Notes under the pieces: generated by a model
Told to the model about the DNA's origin: nothing
Database searches by the model: none
The model's input: the letters and a program-made list of their open reading frames with translations, nothing else
Origin: Adiantum capillus-veneris
Lineage: Eukaryota; Streptophyta; Polypodiopsida; Polypodiales; Pteridaceae
Direction of reading: 5' to 3'
Assembly: GCA_014529385.2 (NCBI GenBank)
Contig: CM043969.1
Span: forward strand, 11,866,648 to 11,930,647
Length of the DNA: 64,000 nt
Shown here: positions 1 to 10,943 of the stretch, piece by piece
Position numbering within the stretch: the first letter of the stretch is position 1
How the letters are laid out: every line of letters begins with the position of its first letter
Translations under genes and position numbers: made by a program

Positions 1-786
1 TTGGCATCATTTAGGCTTTGTGAGGCCCCCTTACATCTTGTCTTTCTCTCACTCTAACCACAGAGCAGGAGGAGTGAATCTATGTCGGATAGATCGCTCC
101 TATGCCAGTGACCACATTTGTGACATGTGGCAAGGACTACTTTTTCTGACCATGCGCCAATGATTCTCACTGTGTGACAGACAGACAGAGGAGGGGGGGT
201 GGGATGCTACGCATCCCTGAGAGGATCTTGCTGGATCCAAAGCTTAAAGAGCGAGTGGAGGTACTTTGGACACAAAGCTTGGACACGTAGGACTCCCCTG
301 CTAGTAGAGTGGCCTCTGGACCAGTGGAGCTCAGCCGCTTCTTCCTCCAGGAGTCTGCAGCTCGCTTGGCTGCAACCAGGGAGGAGGAGAAGCATCTCCA
401 ATGGGGCATTGTTTCCTTGCAGAGCATGCAGGAGCATCATCCAGACAGTCCTTGGTTGGAGGAGCAGATATAACAGGCTAGGCAGGAGCTGGCTAGCATT
501 GAGGAGCGGTGCCATGAGTTTGCCTTCCATCGACAGGCATCTCAATGGACTCTAGTGAGTGACAGAGTTACTGAGTGACTTAGTTACTGGGGAGTTTTTT
601 GAGACGGTGGGGTCATGCCATTCACACACTAGTGTTAGCCAGTTGAGGAGACGTGACGGTTCAGTTGCTTCAAAGCCTGAGGATATGTGTGCAGTTGCTA
701 CTGACTTTTACCGTAATTTCTTGTGAGATGAGCCTCACTCAAAGCGTCACGATGCATGCAGAGAGCACATTTGGGTACAGATACCT
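1..786 (+). pseudogene. L1 ORF2 fragment: end of endonuclease and linker before RT
   Basis: By eye this aligns with the endonuclease C-terminus and linker of the minus-strand L1 copies: the RIDR(S/F)Y stretch, the SDHAP(V/M)ILT motif near 140-175, the LRIPERILLD stretch near 210-235, and the E-rich linker to about 786. Several frameshifts break the frame, so no long ORF remains. The family enzyme nicks target DNA for target-primed reverse transcription, and this fragment cannot be functional. It ends exactly where the solo LTR begins. Confidence 0.8.
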
Positions 787-1086
787 TGTCACGTGCACAT
801 CTAACCCTTTGTGCATGTGGACAAGCTACTTCAGGTCCAGGGTTCAGGTCAACTTAGGAAGTGTTCTGGCACCTTTGTAAGCCTGTGCGCAGGCAGTGCA
901 TGTCCAGGCACTTAGAGTAGTTGCATATCCTTTGATTGCACACAGCATGATTTTCAGCATGACAGTCAGTACCCATCATGAGCATTTTACAGTGCACAAA
1001 ACCCATTTTCCCTATTTTATTTATTTTTCACTTATTATTAATAAGTGACTTTGTTGGGAAACTGGGTAGGGCAAATTTGCTAAGCG

Positions 1087-1095
1087 CTATAAAAG
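1087..1095 (+). promoter_or_regulatory. TATA box of solo LTR S1
   Basis: CTATAAAAG lies about 300 bp into the LTR, flanked by GCGCTA and TAGCGC words that form a small inverted repeat around it. This is the expected position for the Pol II promoter of a retrotransposon LTR. Activity is not implied. Confidence 0.6.
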
Positions 1096-1709
1096 AAACC
1101 TAGCGCTAGCACTTTCTGGCAGAAGAGGCAGCAGAAGTTCCAATAAGTTGCAGTGCACCTTCTCAGCAAGACCGGCACGAGGCCTAGTGTTTTCCAGCCA
1201 ACAAGAAGAAGATAGCGTTTTGGCTACAGTTTCAGCTTGGTTTTTTGCAGATACCAGATCAGGCCTAGCAATTTTGCAGATAGCATCAACGTTTTGCAGA
1301 TTCCCAGCGACAGATCAGCCCGAGTCATTAGCGTTTTCAGTTTTCAGCACTTAGACTCCGCAGGATCAGCCCCAAACCTTGCAGATCTCACCTACCCGTA
1401 GCAGATCCTTGCCGCACCATCAGATCAGCTAGCGTTTTCAGATTCAACTGCTGTTCGCAGATTTCAGCATCTGCATTTTCAGCGCATCGTCGTCCCATCG
1501 CCGTCCTCGCCGACACAGTGTCAGAATTCAGTAGTTAGCAGATAGATTTCAGCCCATCTCATCGTTGTCATCATTGTCGTCGACATCGTCGGCAAGTCCA
1601 TTGTATCTAGACCATTCTACCATATTTGTGTAATCAGTAGCGTAGACCTCTCTTGCCATAGAGAGGGGGGACCCTTGAAGGAGGGTTTGGCAACCGTTTG
1701 GTGTCGTAT

Positions 1710-1712
<3 letters not shown>

Positions 1713-1756
<44 letters not shown>
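1713..1756 (+). repeat. (TC)n microsatellite inside solo LTR S1
   Basis: About 44 bp of TC dinucleotides with one G interruption at 1744. Confidence 0.95.
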
Positions 1757-1924
1757 AGTCTTAGCACCTTCATTCACAGTGTCATTCACTTTGTTATGAT
1801 CATTTGCACTCTCTCACTAAAGAAATGGAAGGCTCTACCTTCCGTAAGTAAAAGGAACCCTTGAGCACAGTTCGGAGCACTCATCTTGAGAAAAGTTCAA
1901 CATTCACTTCTGCTGCACCCTACA

Positions 1925-3440
1925 TGCCTTGCCTTGTTATTGAGGAGATGCGACATAGACTAAAGCTTCCTCTCCAACTAGAGGAGCTCTATGAGGCCCT
2001 CAGAACACTCCCTCGTGGTAATTGTCCAGGTGAGGTCCCATGGAAGAAGGCCCAATCCGCACTCTTGGCGACTGGCTTCAGTTTTCAGGGCTTTCTGAGG
2101 AGACTTAGAGCATCCAGCTACGAGGTATGAGAGGGGTGAAAAGCATGTGCCAGGACATTACAGAAGCTTTACCAGCTGAGTGGCTCACCCCTTTAGAGAC
2201 AGCAGCTCCCAGATGGATGGGGGCCTTCATGCGACTGGAGGTCCTCATCGACTGGAGGTCCTCATCGTAGTTCGTGCTTGCTCAGAGTCCGTACCCCCCA
2301 TGTTCAGTCTCAGTCACAAGTAGCAGAGTGTTGTATTCAGAGGGTACGTGTAGTGGGTATCTATGTCATAGATCCTGACCCAGCAGGTCTTGAGACAGGC
2401 CATTGGCGGCTATGGGCTTGGAAGAGCTGCCCTCTCTCACAAGTGCAGTGGGCCCGTGGAGTGGTTTTGGAGAGACCCCTTCTCTTCAGCCGATCACCCT
2501 GGGACCCCCTTCTTTTAGTACACTGCTCGACTAGGGCGACACATACTAGCAGCACGGAGAGAGGCTCGTCTTGCTGCAACACCTCATTGGCAGGAGGAGG
2601 GTTTCATAGCTGAGTTCTTGCCAGGTTTTTGGGAGCGGTTGTGGGACTCCAGACAACTGAGACGAGTCACTTTGTTCTAGTGGCTAGTTGCATATAGAGC
2701 TACAACAGTGGGGAGATGGCTAGTACATAGTGGCTTGTCGGCAGCCTGTGTAGCTTGTGACCATCCTTTGGAGAGTCAGCGTCATTGTCTGTGGGGTTGT
2801 CCCATGGCACAACAGGTTTGGCTTCAGGCACTTCAACTGATGCCAGCTCTTTCCACAGCGCGACAGTTCACTTGGGGTGCTTAGCCTGGTCCCCACCCTC
2901 ACGGGCTCTGCACTCCATTTTGAGTTAGCCTCCACCAATTGGATGATAGTGATTTAGGGGTGTCGACCTACACTTTAGTCTGCCACAGAGCTTACGCCCC
3001 AGGAGTGGCGCCGTGAGAGAGAGGTGTGCTGTGAGCTCATCTGTGGAGTGACACTCTGGTTCATCTAGTGGGCCCGCTGCTTCCGCATGTGCTGGAAGCT
3101 CATCTGTGGAGTGGACTCCAGTTCATCTAGTGGGCCCGCTGCTTGCGCATCTTCGAGGCTCGCCCTGTCCCACAGGCAGAGACTGTTCGTGACTTTTGAT
3201 TGGAGTTGATTCATACTCTCAAGGGTCAGTTCGAGAGACTTCATGGCAGCTCCGATCGCATGCGGAAGTGCAAAGAGGCTTTCTTGCGACTCTGGCGCCC
3301 AGGGCCTTTCTTCTCCATGGTCCAAGGTGCACCTAGATGGCACTACCGGCCACCTCTGTGGCTCTTTCCTCCTCCCATTTTGTGATTTAGCCTCATTGTA
3401 CATATTTTGTTTACTCACTGGGAGAGTCTCCCCATGCCTT
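1925..3440 (+). pseudogene. L1 ORF2 remnant: start of RT joined to C-terminal zinc-finger region
   Basis: Bases 1925-2032 encode the segment just before RT (a MPCLV.EEM stretch followed by LPRG.CPGE). The sequence then jumps to the region about 650 residues further on in the intact copies (GDWLQFSGLSEE-like, then QSMCQDI.EALPAEW). The RT palm is therefore missing. Near 2650-2830 the zf-RVT-like module is recognisable, with a CVACD...HCLWGC cysteine/histidine pattern at about 2748-2800. Multiple frameshifts and stops are present. Confidence 0.8.
3034..3151 (+). repeat. 63-bp imperfect tandem duplication in the LINE B0 3' region
   Basis: AGCTCATCTGTGGAGTG starts at 3034 and recurs at 3097. Each copy is followed by a stretch reading TTCATCTAGTGGGCCCGCTG. 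The unit occurs once in the other two L1 copies, so this is a local duplication in this copy. Confidence 0.85.
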
Positions 3441-3520
3441 TGATGTAGCCCTCTCTAGTAGAGGTGGTTTGTTGCCCTTTGGACAGTTTTATCAACTAAT
3501 GGAAGGATCTTTTTCTTGGA

Positions 3521-3528
3521 AAAAAAAG
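3521..3528 (+). other. Poly(A) tail ending LINE B0
   Basis: AAAAAAAA follows GGATCTTTTTCTTGG, the same 3' UTR end that appears reverse-complemented before the T-runs at 20194-20204 and 45868-45878. Confidence 0.8.
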
Positions 3529-4130
3529 TATGTCTCTAAGTGGTCACCGAGGTTGTTGTCAAGATTGCAAGCAGAAGCATCGGATGCTTGAGCTTGTAGT
3601 GTTACACCAGGGCAGCTTTGGAGCCTTCCTACTGGAGATCATAGATAGAGCATTACAATCTACAAGAGCTGGCTACACCGAGAGGCGGAATCCAGGAGAC
3701 ACAACTCATAGACAACATGGAGTTACCCTATCGACCAACATGCCCACCACACAACATGGAGTCACCCTAGAGAGAGCTGAGAGCCTCAAAGCTAGCCGGA
3801 GTAGAGAGTACTAGGCTTCGACTCCACTCTAGAGAGAGACCCCAGGTCAACAATAATCTTTCCCCATTAAGAACCATTGATGTCCTCATCAATAAGTGGG
3901 CTTTTAAAGCTCTGATCGATTCCCAAGTAGCAAACTTTTCAGATTGACCCTTTCATTTAGTTAAGTACTCATCATAAGCTTTTTGGCGCGAATGAGGAGT
4001 ACGATGATTTAGAACAACATCTGGTTCTCAAGGAATATACTCAGTTTGCATATCTTGCCACACATTTCTTCGATAGGCATAACAATGAGGGCTTCCCCTA
4101 ATTTTTCTTTAAGGCGGCTGGCATGAAACA
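3529..4130. other. Unassigned sequence between LINE B0 and gypsy G0
   Basis: No gene is recognised. It has a small iterated element (CAACATGGAGTxACCCTA near 3713-3732 and 3752-3770) and a run of AGAGAGA words. A short open frame on the + strand (3530-3814) has no recognisable motif. Part of it may be the 3' LTR or 3' UTR of G0, but it does not match the G0 5' LTR at 9482 by eye. Confidence 0.4.
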
Positions 4131-4560
4131 TTGGATGTATACTAACATTCGAATGAAGAGCTAGTTTATAACTTTATAGGCAACTTGGCCAATTTTCTTT
4201 GTGATCAAGAATGGACCACAATATCTAGCTAATGCTTTCCCATTGGCATAGTCTTGGAATTCTTGGGTATCTTCATATAGACCCATTGTCCCACCTCTAG
4301 ATTCCTTGGAGATCTATTTTGATTAGCATAAGTAGTAACTTGATCACAAGCCGCCCTTATACTATCCTTAGCCAATTCGAGCATCTGTTGCATATCATAC
4401 AAGAAATCACGAGCTTGGCGATCCTTGACTTTCTCTTAAGCCAATAGCAATCAGGGATTTAGGCTCAAATCCATACATGAGCATGAAAGGGCTAAATCCA
4501 ATAGAAAAATGCTTGCTATTATTGTAGGAAAACTCTAATTGTGAACGGTACCTTTCCCAA

Positions 4561-5130
4561 TTAGACTGCCTGTGAGACATAAGTCCTCAACATGTCCTCT
4601 AACGTCTGATTTATCCTTTCAATTTGTCCGTCGGGCTCTGGCTTATCAAAGGACGACATACTCAACTTAGTCCGAAGGTAAGCAAACGTATCTTGCCAAC
4701 ATTGCCCTATGAACTTGGTATCTCTCATTGACGACATCTTTTGGTAGACCATACGGCTTATAAAGTTGATTGACAAATAAAACCATCGACTCATGGCTTT
4801 TTACTGACGACTTCTTGGTATAAACTTTGCTATTTCTATGAGTCTATCGACCACAACCCAAATGGAATCATTGCCACGACTAGTATTTGGCAAACCAACT
4901 TTGAAATCCTTAGAAATACTCTGCCACTTGGCATCAGGGATTTCCAATGAATGTAGTAGGCCAACTTTTCTAAGTCGCTTTGCCTTATTAACCCGACAAT
5001 GAGTGCATCTCTTCACATAGCTCTCTATGTAAGAGAGCATCCTTGGCCAATAGAAATATCGTTTGACCAATGTTAAAGTTCTTTGGATGCTTGGGTGTCC
5101 AACGCTAGGAACATCGTGGCATTCAAACAA
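4561..5130 (-). pseudogene. Integrase of G0 (H2C2 and catalytic core), broken
   Basis: The zinc-binding part reads HDVPSVGHPSIQRTL and, downstream, KRCTHCRVNK, so the HHCC ligands are present. The catalytic core keeps an Asp in KDFKVGLP, an Asp in SMRDTKF and a Glu in DGQIERINQTL, matching a DDE integrase. A frameshift near 4800 separates the first Asp from the rest. The family protein inserts the cDNA into host DNA. It is downstream of RNase H as expected for Ty3/Gypsy. Confidence 0.88.
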
Positions 5131-5237
5131 AACCCTTTGTCAAACCTCATCGATTTTTAGCACGTAGATTTTTCCATTCTTAAATGATAGCCCACCTCTA
5201 ATGGAATATTGTCGATGTCTCGTCTCTTCAGCACGAC

Positions 5238-5834
5238 TCACTTGGGTTTCTGGATCACCCAAGCCTGTATATGAGTCATGTCTCGCTTTGACTTCGCTCC
5301 ATATCTTGCCAAAAGAGCTATCGGAACGACATAGCCCTCGGAGAGAGAGATAGAAATCCGTCGAAATTTCAGCCGTGGACAAGACATTAACTTCATGACT
5401 TCGGCTGAGTGGGTCAGCAACTCGATTATTGGATCCTTTTCTGCAATGGATCTCAAAGTCAAACTCTTGCATAAGTTCAATCCATCTGGCCTTCCGGCTG
5501 CTGAGATCACCCTAATCACAGATATAGCGCAAAGAGTGTGGTCTGTCCATGCAACAAAGGTAGAGCCATATAAATAATACCGCCAATTCCTCAAAGCATG
5601 AACTACGGCATAAAGCTCTTTTCCATACGTTGGATAACACATCTCAGCGTCAGAAAGTTTCTTACTTTTAAACGCAATAAGATGTCCATCTTGATACAGC
5701 GCTACACCAATCGCATAATCACTAGCATCCGTTTTAACTACAAATGGCTTGCTAGGATCCACAATTTCCAATATTAGCACAGTAGTCACCAAGTGTTTTA
5801 GTGTCTTGAAGCTCTTGTCAATTCCAAACAACAC
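5238..5834 (-). pseudogene. RNase H of G0
   Basis: The sequence shows the gypsy RNase H signature VKTDASDYAIG, then LIAFKSKKLSDAE, YGKELYAVV and a WTDHT-like motif, which supply the acidic active-site residues of this domain. The frame is lost near 5510. The family enzyme degrades the RNA strand during reverse transcription. It follows the RT connection region at 6012-5818. Confidence 0.88.
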
Positions 5835-6560
5835 GGGGGTTAGCTTTACTGCGAGGACCCGAAGTCTTCGGTCCTTTCACCCCTCCTTTTAAAAGTTCCA
5901 TAAGCGAAGCAGCAACTTTGGAGAAATCCTTGGTAAATTTGCGAAAGAATCCCATAAAGCTTAGGAAGGACTTTACTTGGCATACATTCTTCAGAATGGA
6001 CCAATTTTGCACTTTATCCAGCTTTTTAGGGTCGACGCGAATTCCATCACGGGTAATATACTGTAATATGATCCAAATACAGAATCATTTTCTTAAAGAA
6101 TGCGCATTTAGAAGCCTTACCATAAACCTTGTTAGCTCTCAATACTTCGAGAACAATGCGTATATGCGTAGATGCTCAGACAAAATTCGGCTATAAATCA
6201 AGATGTCATCTAGAAATACAACAACGAAGTTGCATAGAAACGGTCTCAAGAGATCATTCATCATCTACTAAAATGTAGCTAGAGCGTTGGTCAAATCAAA
6301 AGGCAGGACCAAAAATTCGTAGTGACCATAACGCATATGGAAGCCTATTTTGGGAACATCTTCCAGTTTGATTCATATCTGGTGATAGCCTGATCGGAGG
6401 TCTATCTTCGTAAAATACAATGCTTCATGGAGTCCATCTATCGGATCGTCTATGCACGGGACCGTGTACTTATTCTTGACAGTGAGCTTATTCAACCCCT
6501 TATAATCCACGCAAAAGCGCATAGTGTTATCCTTCTTTTGAGAAAGTAACACAAGCACCC
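5818..6560 (-). pseudogene. Reverse transcriptase of G0
   Basis: Fingers and palm are recognisable: [29 protein letters not shown], then a VFLDDILIYS active-site box near 6185-6215 (gypsy F/YVDD position), followed by the FLSFMGFFRKF connection segment. At least two frameshifts and one A-run insertion (about 6580-6590) interrupt it. It copies element RNA into cDNA in intact relatives. Confidence 0.88.
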
Positions 6561-7224
6561 CCCACGGGGATTACTTGGCAAAAAAAAACCCCCTATCACT
6601 GAATCTCGTGCTCTTTGGTTTTACTAAATCGATAGGTTTGCTTTGAAAAAGGCTGACTACCAGCCACCAATTCAATGGTAGGATCTACTCCTCTCGAAGG
6701 CGGCAAGTGAGGAAGTAGATCATCAGGAAAAACACCTTGAAATCAGTCACGATTTCTCGGATAAGGGTGGATTCGTCAGAATCCCGAAGTTCAACAGAAG
6801 AATATGAAACATGTTTATGAGATTCAGTGACAGAAGTACCAAGCACTAATGAATCAAACCAAGCAGATGGTGTACATTGATAAAAGTCAACATCAAAAGA
6901 CTTCATATCTTTAAACATTTTCAAAGCAGTAACAATTAGTATAGCAAACCCACTATCTACAGAAATTTGATTACAAAGCGAAACAGATGCATGAGGCATG
7001 TCCTGTTTAACAAAAACAAGAGAGTGATATAAATAGTCTATATACAACATCTCTTGTTTATCATAAAATCATGGAATTCCTAAAATAAGATTTACTTTGT
7101 CTAGGCACATGTTGTGGAAATCCAGGTTCTCTTAATAATCAGCTAGCTCGAGCATCAAATCAGGAACCATCTGATTCTATACATTTGTATCTTCGCCACG
7201 AGCCATCTTCACGGGATACTCATG

Positions 7225-7345
7225 GTCACTGTCCTACGTCGGCAGGCGCAGTTTCTGCACCTATTTTGCATCCACGAAATTGTGTGAGCTTCCATTATCA
7301 AGGAGTACGGTCATGTCGTGACCATTGATCTTCCCAGGAAAATGG
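7225..7345 (-). pseudogene. Aspartic protease fragment of G0
   Basis: The minus strand reads GHDMTVLLDNGSSHNFVDAK, which fits the retropepsin active-site loop with DNG in place of the usual DSG/DTG. A zinc-knuckle remnant (C..C....H....C ending HQIKDCPKKK) lies near 7490-7540 upstream. The frame is broken on both sides. Confidence 0.65.
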
Positions 7346-7869
7346 AGAAGATCATGCTTATCAAACACTCTAGTGCTAAAGGTACAATTAGTGTATGAAC
7401 TATCCTCTAAGTAACGGATTTCAACTTGAATAACATCAGAGTTACTTGAGATCTCATGAATCTGAACCGAAGGGCAGCCTGACGATTTCTTGGTCTTCTT
7501 CTTGGGGCAGTCTTTAATTTGGTGGCATTAGAGATAGCAACATTCTTGGATTTCTTCTTGTCTTGAGAAGGTCTCGACGGTGATTTGGACCTTTGTTGGA
7601 GTCGAGGCCGCTTCCTTGAAGTGCCCTCGCCGGATTAGTGATCTAATCTTCTTTTCTTCTCATAATTTGCTCCATTTATCAAGTGGAACGTCCTAGCCTT
7701 CGCCACAATGTCCTCAACGTCAATCGGGGCTTTATCATTGATCAAGGCTCAACAGTAGTTCTCGTGTAATCCCAACAGATACATGTGCACAACATGCGTG
7801 GAGTCCACCTTGCAAAAGGCGAGCGCTTCTGTAAAAGTTATTGTATATTATCAAAAGATAGAGTTTTCA

Positions 7870-8466
7870 TCAGAGACTCTGCAATTTTACATAATATTTC
7901 AAAGAATCCATCTTTGCAAAATCCTTTTTGAATTTCACACAAAAATCAGCCCACGTCGCAGGCTTATCTGTCATGTCGCCCCACCAGGTAAGCGCCTTAC
8001 TGCGTAGATAAAGAGGACTCGTTTGAATCCTTCGTTCATCATGCTCCCCGTGAAGATCAAAATAAGTGACCCACTGATGAAGCCAATTATATTCTGTACA
8101 CTCCTCTTTCCTTGAGAAATTGGTGGTTTTGTACGGAGTCGTGGCAGTGGGACAACCCTGTGAGTGTCCAAAAGCAGCAATCTGTGTCCGCAATTACTGG
8201 AGATGGGTATCGTTCTCAGCATCACGTGCAGTCGTCGACTGAGCCGTATTTTTGAGAGCAGCAAGACGGGCATTAAACCCTTGCACGGCCCCTTCAAGAG
8301 AGGACAAGCGAATGTTCGTCCAAACATTAGTGGTTTCCAGAGCAGATATACGTTGATCATGGCTCTGGAAAGTATCCGTGATCCATGTGTATAGAGAATA
8401 CGTGAACGGAATTTGAATGTTTCCTAGTGCGTCGTTACGTTGTCCATTTGAGTTGAAGGAATCCAT
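7870..8466 (-). pseudogene. gag of G0
   Basis: The segment YNWLHQWVTYFDLHG... followed by LYLRSKALTWWGDM and FCVKFKKDFAKMD matches the retrotransposon gag domain (capsid-like). The N-terminal half (8466-8194) contains a coil-like stretch of alternating hydrophobic positions. One frameshift near 8194 splits it. In intact elements this forms the virus-like particle. Confidence 0.8.
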
Positions 8467-8469
8467 GAT

Positions 8470-9085
8470 GAAATCTGGTGAAGAACGGGAAATTTTGCTT
8501 AAAAACGGACCTCTTATGCACTTTTCGGTCCCGAAAAGTCAAACTTTGGGAAGCTCGGCGCGTTGGCATGAGCGTTCGAAAGTAGGCAGGTGATGGCGGG
8601 AGCGTGAGAATGCGAGCAGAGGAGAAAGAGGAAACTCGGAAGAGGAGCAGGAGAGTAGAGAAAAAGAGTTCTCTGTAAACTTTACAGTCTTTGTAAGTGA
8701 CCTTTTAATAATGTGCAGGTTTCATAGTTACTTAAAAAATGTCCTGGCCATTTGATTTAAATAAAGTCGCTTAAGACTTGAGGGTTCCCAGCAAAAAGAA
8801 ATCGCTTGCGTAGAGATTTAACGATTTTTTTTTTTCCGTTCTCCCGCATGGAGACCGAGAGAGAACCCACACGTGGGTTTGGAGTGAAAAGAGCTTGCGT
8901 GCACTCACGCGTGCCCCACATGCAATTGGGCTACTAGTTGAGCATCCACGCTGGAAAGAAAATCCTCCACGTTGGAACCTCTGCTTGCGATCATTCTCTC
9001 TTTCTTGCGCACATTCTCTCTCTTCTCTTCCCAAGCATGCTCTCTCTCTTTGCTCCACATTGAAGGCGATAGAGGGAGAGAAGCC

Positions 9086-9143
<58 letters not shown>

Positions 9144-9469
9144 CGCACAAAGGAGGAGGCTATAGAGAGGGGGGAAAAAGCACTGTGTGCTGAATTATAA
9201 ATCAATAAATTAATGAATAATTCATTGATTTTCATAGAAAATCAGCAAAAGTAATTTAAAAAACTTTTGATTTTCAGCATTCCCACCAGTTAAATTGCTG
9301 ATTTTTATAAAAAATCAGCAAAAGAACATTAATTTTCACTTGCACACATACTCACGAGAAGAAAAACAGACAATTTTAATAATAAGTCATAAAAAATTAC
9401 CCAAAATTGAGGTTACCCGACTCGAACAGATCCATAAGTGTGCACGTGGTCCTACTTGCAGCCAAGTCG
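8470..9469 (-). other. Leader region of G0, with a (TC)n tract
   Basis: This is the untranslated stretch between the G0 primer binding site and gag. It has no coding signal; long Arg-Glu frames here are translations of the CT repeat. It holds (TC)n at 9091-9139 and repeated TGATTTT(C/A)AGCA words near 9230-9320. Confidence 0.6.
9091..9139 (+). repeat. (TC)n microsatellite, 49 bp
   Basis: Uninterrupted TC dinucleotides. Confidence 0.97.
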
Positions 9470-9481
9470 GCTCTGATACCA
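9470..9481 (-). promoter_or_regulatory. Primer binding site of G0 (initiator tRNA-Met)
   Basis: GCTCTGATACCA on the + strand is the reverse complement of TGGTATCAGAGC, the 12-nt site complementary to the 3' end of plant initiator tRNA-Met. It abuts the LTR end at 9482 directly. Confidence 0.85.
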
Positions 9482-9722
9482 TGAAATGAACACTCGTAGA
9501 TGATCTCGCGGCTACACGGACCGCCTACACACGTCGGACGAACCACTAGACCATAGCCACCATTCGATAGCACCGCCGTGCTAGCCTAGCGTCCGCTCGA
9601 GGGGTCACCCCGTGTTGGCCTAGCGTCCACTCGGGGGGTTCACTATATGGAGTTCTTGTATAGCATGTGCGTTCAAGATGAATTTATAAAACCCCCTGGT
9701 CTACATTTTTTGAGGTATATAG

Positions 9723-10074
9723 TGTTACGTCCCCAGACATCAGGATGGGCGCTTGCAGTTATGTCTGGCCAATGTGAACCCGGTCCTTTTGGTTATGAAG
9801 TCCCATAAATAGGACTTGTCTTATTTCTGAGACATTTTGTGTGATCACCACACTTGGACTCTTGGCCCTTGGCAACTCTGCCTGCACACTGTATTGGTGT
9901 GGGCGTGGTGGTATGGGACACCTGCCCTTGTGGTAGAGGCTAGCCCGCTTGGCTGCAATCTCCCAGGCCTAGGGGTGAGCCCGTATTGGCTCTATGGCTG
10001 GGAGGTGAGCCTGATGTCCGCTCACTATGTGTGTCATGTCATGTATGTAGGATAGATTCGGCTAGGGATTAACA
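9723..10074 (+). repeat. Left LTR of the inverted-LTR element
   Basis: It starts TGTTACGTCCCC and ends GGGATTAACA. A TATA-like CATAAATAGG lies at about 9804-9813. By eye the copy at 10944-11315 matches it over its whole length in reverse, with scattered substitutions and small indels. Confidence 0.85.
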
Positions 10075-10075
10075 T

Positions 10076-10087
10076 TGGTATCAGAGC
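10076..10087 (+). promoter_or_regulatory. Primer binding site, + orientation
   Basis: TGGTATCAGAGC is an exact 12-nt match to the plant initiator tRNA-Met priming site, 1 nt after the LTR end. Confidence 0.85.
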
Positions 10088-10930
10088 CTCCTCCTTGCTC
10101 GTATGCACGACTTGGCGACTCGCAAAAAACCACTAGAGCTCATGGGGCCACGATGGCCTAGCGTGAGATGTTCTCCCAACTCTCGCATAGGGTGGTATGG
10201 GATGCTACTAGCGAGAGAGGAGGGCAAGGGGGGCACATGCTAGCCGATGGTGGGAATCTTCTAAGTCTTTTTTCACGGATTCTCGTGTGTGGAATGTTGA
10301 TGGCCAGTGGCAATCACATGGATGTTCGGTATGTCTTGGTTTTGCCTCATTGTTGTCGATGATCGCATGAGGGTGTCCTCGAGAGTTGTCACTCTAAGGA
10401 CATGGCAACCCCTCTGTATGCAATCGGTGAGAGGTCTTCTCGTACATGGAGCATGTCTTATTGGTATCCATGGTAGAGGTGTAATTTCTTATTCAGTGTG
10501 GGGGGCAACTCCCTTCGTTAGAGTGGTACCCCCCTGGTGGCCATAGTGGCTGGGTGCTCGGCCCACGGTTTAAAATTCCGCTAGCAACTATATACACAAC
10601 AGATAGAGGGGGCAGCGTGGGGACGTATGCGCAGGCCAACATGCTAGCCAGAGTGCCAGCGTGAGGCCGTGCGCAGCAGCGGTGACGGCGCGAGGCTGCG
10701 GGCTTGCTAAGGTCCAAGAGTGCAAGTATGGTGATCACACAAGATGTCTCAAAAATGAGACTCAAGTCCTATTTGTAGGACTTCATAACCAAAAGGACGA
10801 GGTTCACACTGGCCGGATATAACTTTATGTCCCTAGACATCAAGATCCATCCGTAGCCGGATCCATCTTGCATACATGACATGGCACAAGCCAAACTCAC
10901 ACCTAGACACACAGTGTGAGCGGACATCAG
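10088..10930. other. Internal part of the inverted-LTR element with scrambled LTR pieces
   Basis: Bases 10088-10690 show no recognisable protein. A purine-rich run (AGATAGAGGGGG, 10598-10609) could be a polypurine tract relic. From about 10700 to 10825 there is a third, partial LTR in minus orientation. It is followed by a short LTR start in + orientation (about 10824-10855) and by a minus-strand U5 piece (about 10857-10930) that resembles the start of the right LTR. The piece order suggests fold-back or repeated self-integration. Confidence 0.6.
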
Positions 10931-10942
10931 GCTCTGACACCA
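10931..10942 (-). promoter_or_regulatory. Primer binding site, minus orientation
   Basis: GCTCTGACACCA is the reverse complement of the initiator tRNA-Met priming site with one change. It lies 1 nt from the LTR at 10944, mirroring the left end. Confidence 0.75.
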
Positions 10943-10943
10943 A

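Larger units (their letters stand above)
787..1924 (+). repeat. Solo LTR S1 (1138 bp) with TG...CA ends
   Basis: The sequence starts TGTCACGTGC and ends CCCTACA, giving TG...CA termini. It is bounded by TACCT (782-786) and TGCCT (1925-1929), a 5-bp target duplication with one mismatch. The flanking LINE reads straight through if the block is removed. A TATA box sits at 1087-1095, as expected at a U3/R boundary on the + strand. The downstream part is full of iterated CAGAT and TTTTCAG words and carries a (TC)n tract (1713-1756). No internal region or second LTR is present, so it is best explained as LTR-LTR recombination leaving a solo LTR. The orientation rests on the TATA box alone. Confidence 0.8.
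1..3528 (+). mobile_element. L1-like LINE copy B0, 3' part, split by a solo LTR
   Basis: This is the degenerate 3' part of the same L1 family as the copies at 20196-27210 and 45869-52645, here on the + strand. It enters the window inside the endonuclease domain, and bases 1-170 still encode the region ending in the SDHAP-like motif. It runs to about 786, is interrupted by a solo LTR (787-1924), and resumes at 1925. Near 2032 it jumps from the start of RT to the C-terminal region, so the whole RT catalytic core is deleted. The 3' UTR ends in a short poly(A) at 3521-3528, matching the T-runs that end the minus-strand copies. The 5' end lies outside the window. It is clearly dead. Confidence 0.9.

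Noticed and set aside
1549-1773. Arg-Glu repeat open frame (also at 8771-9235, 38538-38738 and 53848-54102)
   Set aside because: These are translations of (TC)n/(GA)n or (TG)n microsatellites, with no other coding signal.
9470-9481. Possible tRNA-Met gene at the GCTCTGATACCA sites
   Set aside because: Only the 12-nt primer-binding match is present, without a cloverleaf; all sites lie beside LTR ends.
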